Part shown: positions 60,650 through 64,000 of the stretch, piece after piece
How positions within the stretch are numbered: position 1 is the first letter of the stretch
Layout: the number at the start of each line of letters is the position of its first letter
Origin: Allacma fusca
Taxonomy: Eukaryota > Arthropoda > Collembola > Symphypleona > Sminthuridae
Length of the DNA stretch: 64,000 nt
Direction of reading: 5' to 3'
Assembly: GCA_947179485.1 (NCBI GenBank)
Contig: OX359245.1
Location: 66,203,067-66,267,066, forward strand
Notes under the pieces: model-generated
What the model was told of the DNA's origin: nothing
What the model saw: only the letters and a program-made list of their open reading frames with translations
Databases searched by the model: none
Program-made: the position numbers and the translations under genes

Positions 60650-60961
60650 GGCCATGAAATGCATTCTGGAGGTCAAGCATAAAAGAACTCTAATCAAAGT
60701 AGCTTTAATTTAGACATTAATTGATTTTAAGCGTTATCAAACGAACCAAGTATATATATGCACGTATAGAGAGGCGTCAAGGGTTAGCAACAGTGTGTCT
60801 GAAATTTCAGACGACATTAAACAGGTTGAACAGTGGTCATCTATGACAACCAGTGATTATCCACGAAATACGTGTCAGTTTATTTTCAGCTTCGAGAGGG
60901 ACATTTTGTTAAGTATTGTACATTTATAATATAAACTAGTGCGATAAAAGCTTGCTTCAAC

Positions 60962-62431
60962 ATACTAACGTTGAATGATTTACGGTTTAACTTACTGGTA
61001 ATACATTTCCTTTGTAAAAACGCTGTCTTACCGTATGCATTGCATATTTCAGCCGTCGTGGCAAAGCCATCGCCCTCAAAATGTTTGTGGGGATTTTGGT
61101 ACTTTCAACAACTTTTGGTATTTTTATTTTTGTGCTTCAGATTTTTCCGATTTATTCAAACTATTCTTTGGCCCGAAGAATACCTTGACCTAAAGCAATA
61201 TTTTGTACATATTATCAATCTAACAATGGCCATTCTCTACGAGTGCGGTTTCATTGTAGTGATCTACATGAACGTGGAACTGACAGAGCTATTCTCGCGT
61301 ATGCATAGCTACAAATCCAGGGATGCTAGGAATTCGCATGGTAAAAAAACCTATTAACTTATCCAGTTTCATACAACTTTTCAACGATAAAAATTAACTA
61401 TCGAATTAAAATTGCAAACTAATAATAATAATAATAACTAACAGCTTGCGGCTCTAGTTACTAGAAACTATATTTTCAAAAATTAAATTCATTTTCAAAT
61501 AAACTTTATTCTCTGTACAGGTATACTCCAACTATTCTCCGTGAATACTTTCAAAAGTCACTCAATATCCGAGCTGATTATAATTTTCCTTCCGTTTCTT
61601 ACGTTCACAGTTGTTCCTGACGGGATGGGTCTATTTTGTATTGAGACAAAGGCAGTATATCTGATGTACTCTGTCGTACCTGAGAGCATGGATAATTCGT
61701 GGGTGTTTGTTGTTACATTGGCAATAGAAGGATGGTGTCTTGCAGAGGTCGTTTCGGTTGCCAACATGGGTGTTTACATCCTCTTGAATTTCGCCGTTCC
61801 ATATATTTGTAATGAGGTTGCAGCAGATATTTTCAAGTCAATCAGGTACACACTCCATGATGTATGCAAATTCTGATGTGGCGTACTGTTGTAAATACCT
61901 GAACTCAAATTTCTGTGCATGTAATCTAAATGACTTTAGAATCATTTTAATGCTTTTAGATCCGAGAAAAATCCAAAATTTTCACAAATTGTTGTAAACT
62001 GTCAACGCCTGGATCATATGTGTCTGGACATAAAATTATACAATGAGACCTTTGCAACTTTGAAATATTTGATCAAAATAGTGTGTTTGGCAATAGCGAT
62101 ATTTGGACTGTTTGCGGGAATGCGCTTCCAAGCAGAGCACACTTATTCCGCAACGATTTTCACCTTTGTTGGTTTCCTTGGACCACTTTACTTTGTATTC
62201 ATTTACGGAAGGTGCTACTTAGTTCAAGATAATATCAATGATTTGAAGCGCGAAATAATGATTGTAGTGACGGAAAATGATGCGAAACAAAAGACCTTCT
62301 TTGAACGGATTTTGAAAGGAATTCCAGCAATGGGAATCAGAGCGGGAAATTTCTATACATTGGACAGAACATCGTCTGCTGAATTCATAGACTTTGTCAT
62401 TAGCCAAATCGTCAGCTTACTTGTAATGTAG
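60962..62431 (+). pseudogene. Membrane-protein array copy 7, start codon changed to ATA
   Basis: Exons 60962-61340, 61521-61845 and 61960-62431 have normal GT-AG borders and an open frame of 391 codons. The family start CAACATGCTAACGTTGAA reads CAACATACTAACGTTGAA here, so codon 1 is ATA (60962-60964). The next in-frame ATG is about 86 codons downstream, after the first predicted membrane segment. Everything else is preserved, including LFCIETKAVYL, GLFAGMRFQ, IYGRCYLVQD and GIRAGNFYTLDR to QIVSLLVM, and the TATA-type box. It may be a very young pseudogene, may use a near-cognate start (ATA, or TTG at 60971), or may vary between individuals. Confidence 0.75.
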
Positions 62432-63180
62432 TAGCGTTGCTCTGTTTTCAATTGACTTACATTTGGACATTTTGACCGAATAAGTATTCTATACAATAAG
62501 CGTAACCAAATTATGTTACTCGTACACGTTTAAGCATTCTGGCCAACCAGCTGGTTTAAAAGTTAAATTATAAACTTGTAATCGCAAGGACAGGGAGCCT
62601 TTTGTCGCTTTAATGGTTTTCATGCTACATCTCACTAAAAACTTAACTGTTGTACAACAAAAATTTCAAATTTCAAATTGTATTTAAGTTTTGTCGGGAT
62701 ATTCAAGAATACCGTTTCCTCTTTATATATACACACATTTTAATTGCTTCAGGAGTAGAAACCAGACAGGATAGCGCTTGCGTTTAGTTATATTGCAAAG
62801 TAACACAAAGTAACACAGTAAACAGGATAAATCGGGTATCTCACCTAAACTGCTAACCGGACGAAACCTTTCATTGATAATATTTTTTTCATTCGAACTT
62901 GGTGATAAAACAATTTGCATGACTGGGCATGTTTTGATTCGCAAAATTTAGTCTGAGTGACTTAATGTTGACACAAACCCAACGACATCACAAATGATCT
63001 TCTATAGCTGTGATATTTAATAAAATATAAACTAAGTTTTACGGTAAAATACATTGAACATGTATATTGACTTCATGTATAATCTACATATTAAACCCCT
63101 TAGTTATCATTTGCGTCAAAATTACCCTTTATTAATATTGACCACTCCATGTCCTTTGATTTAAACCACTGGTGCCCATG
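62432..63180. repeat. Shared 3' flank of copy 7
   Basis: This matches 48612-49260 after copy 6, including AATAAG in the place where copies 2-4 have AATAAA. No gene. Confidence 0.65.
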
Positions 63181-63503
63181 AGCTTGACTAATCTAGTCAA
63201 GCTCATTCGGAGGATTGGCCTTGCCTATTCAATTCTAGTCTATTCTTCTACAAATTTCCTCGCACTAGTCTAGCCTAGTCCTATTCACAAGTTTTGCTAA
63301 AACTCCTAATCTATTCCTAGTCAATTCCTAGTCCATTGCTATTCAAGGCTAAAACTAAAAAAATCCCCATGAATTCCTCAAATTTAATGGACGGGGGAAT
63401 GCCCTGGTCCTGGTCTTGGACTCAGAAATTCGTGGATAAAATAAGGGAGGTCGGGATGAAGATATAAAATGCGGGATCTGCCAGATAGCTGAATGAGGCG
63501 ATA
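63181..63503. repeat. Dispersed repeat with CTAGTC words, uninterrupted copy
   Basis: It starts near a palindromic GAGCTTGACTAATCTAGTCAAGCTC-like stretch and runs through CTAGTCTA/CCTAGTCC words to GCCAGATAGC and GAGGCGATATAATC. It is the counterpart of 22536-22764 plus 23529 onwards, without the pogo-like MITE. Confidence 0.6.
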
Positions 63504-64000
63504 TAATCAGGGACGAGCATACGGTACGCGTTCGCAGTTAAACATTACAATTTGTAACAAAAAACATCCCCAAATATTTTGTGAACCATACTAACAACAC
63601 ATCCTCATAAATTAAACATTAGATTTCTTCAGCACTGCTGGACACTCTAAATCCGTGCAGCTTAAAAATATGTGCTCGAGTACCACATCAAGGAATTACT
63701 CATGAATTAATGTGAAAGGGGTGTAATTACATTGCACTCCTTTCAAAGAAAGTTCGCACTATTGTTTGTAACATAAAAATTAATGACTAATTGTCACATA
63801 TAAAACATTTGACAATTTATTCAACACTGCTGGCACAGTTCCGTTAGCACTCCTACTTAATAATAACCCCTACTACTATTTATCTATTAATGCATTTTTC
63901 ATTGAATAATCACTTGTCGTATTTCTGGTCGGGTTTTTATTCACCGATCACACCACGTTGATATTCAATTTTTGATGGTCAGTTTAGCTTTTGAAAGCTA
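63504..64000. other. Non-coding end of the window
   Basis: AT-rich. Two loosely similar stretches contain ACACTGCTGG (63634 and 63823), about 190 bases apart, suggesting a short diverged duplication. No supported gene. Confidence 0.4.

Noticed and set aside
12129-62431. Firm annotation of the array genes as gustatory or odorant receptors
   Set aside because: Topology and a C-terminal RAG.FY block are suggestive, but the TYhhhhhQF motif and phase-0 C-terminal introns typical of insect GRs are not seen. Kept as a hypothesis only.

Overview
The window is AT-rich animal nuclear DNA. It has spliced genes with GT-AG introns, TATA-type promoters, AATAAA signals and many transposable elements of eukaryotic families (hAT, CACTA/EnSpm-like, PIF/Harbinger, pogo/Tigger-like, LINE, Penelope-like). 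No operons, ribosomal RNA genes, convincing tRNAs or CRISPR were seen. An arthropod is the best guess. A springtail (Collembola) is possible, because the repeated membrane protein looks like a lineage-expanded receptor family, but that assignment is inference.

The backbone is a head-to-tail array on the + strand of one multi-pass membrane protein gene with three exons (379 + 325 + 472 coding bases, 391 aa; introns in phase 1 and phase 2). There are six copies with parts of all three exons, near 12.1-14.5, 19.2-20.6, 26.8-28.2, 37.0-39.7, 47.2-48.6 and 61.0-62.4 kb. Two fragments lie at 23.6-24.7 and 43.8-44.0 kb. Only the copies at 37.0 and 47.2 kb read cleanly from ATG to stop. The copy at 61.0 kb differs by an ATG-to-ATA start. 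The others carry a frameshift pair, a stop-creating 6-base deletion or a lost splice donor. Flanks are shared between units, so the array grew by segmental duplication, and paralogous flanks serve as 'empty sites' that date and delimit later insertions.

The main cargo is mobile DNA. At 6262-11589 lies a 5.3 kb two-gene DNA transposon: a six-exon DUF4806-type protein followed by an intronless CACTA/EnSpm-like transposase. Both genes are open except that a 0.8 kb hAT-type element with an 8-base duplication sits in the transposase. Further non-autonomous hAT-like elements lie at 4.0, 5.7, 15.9, 30.7, 32.1 and 57.3 kb, with a decayed coding hAT at 54.4 kb. Several have subterminal regions built from many degenerate copies of one short word, a different word in each family. 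A pogo-like MITE (22.8 kb), a decayed Harbinger inside an intron of the intact copy 4 (37.5 kb), a 5'-truncated LINE (59.0 kb) and a GIY-YIG Penelope-like fragment inside a 31-32 base minisatellite (51.9-53.3 kb) complete the map.

Region by region: 0-5 kb is non-coding, with a tandem repeat, a large hairpin and a MITE. 5-14.5 kb is unit 1 with the two-gene transposon. 14.5-18 kb is a nest of hAT MITEs. 18-29 kb holds copy 2, the broken copy 2b and copy 3. 29-36 kb is non-coding and carries two MITEs. 36-40 kb is intact copy 4. 40-45 kb is unit 5 debris. 45-49 kb is intact copy 6. 49-56.2 kb holds the minisatellite with Penelope-like element and the hAT remnant. 56.3-63.1 kb is unit 7, with MITE and LINE insertions upstream of copy 7.
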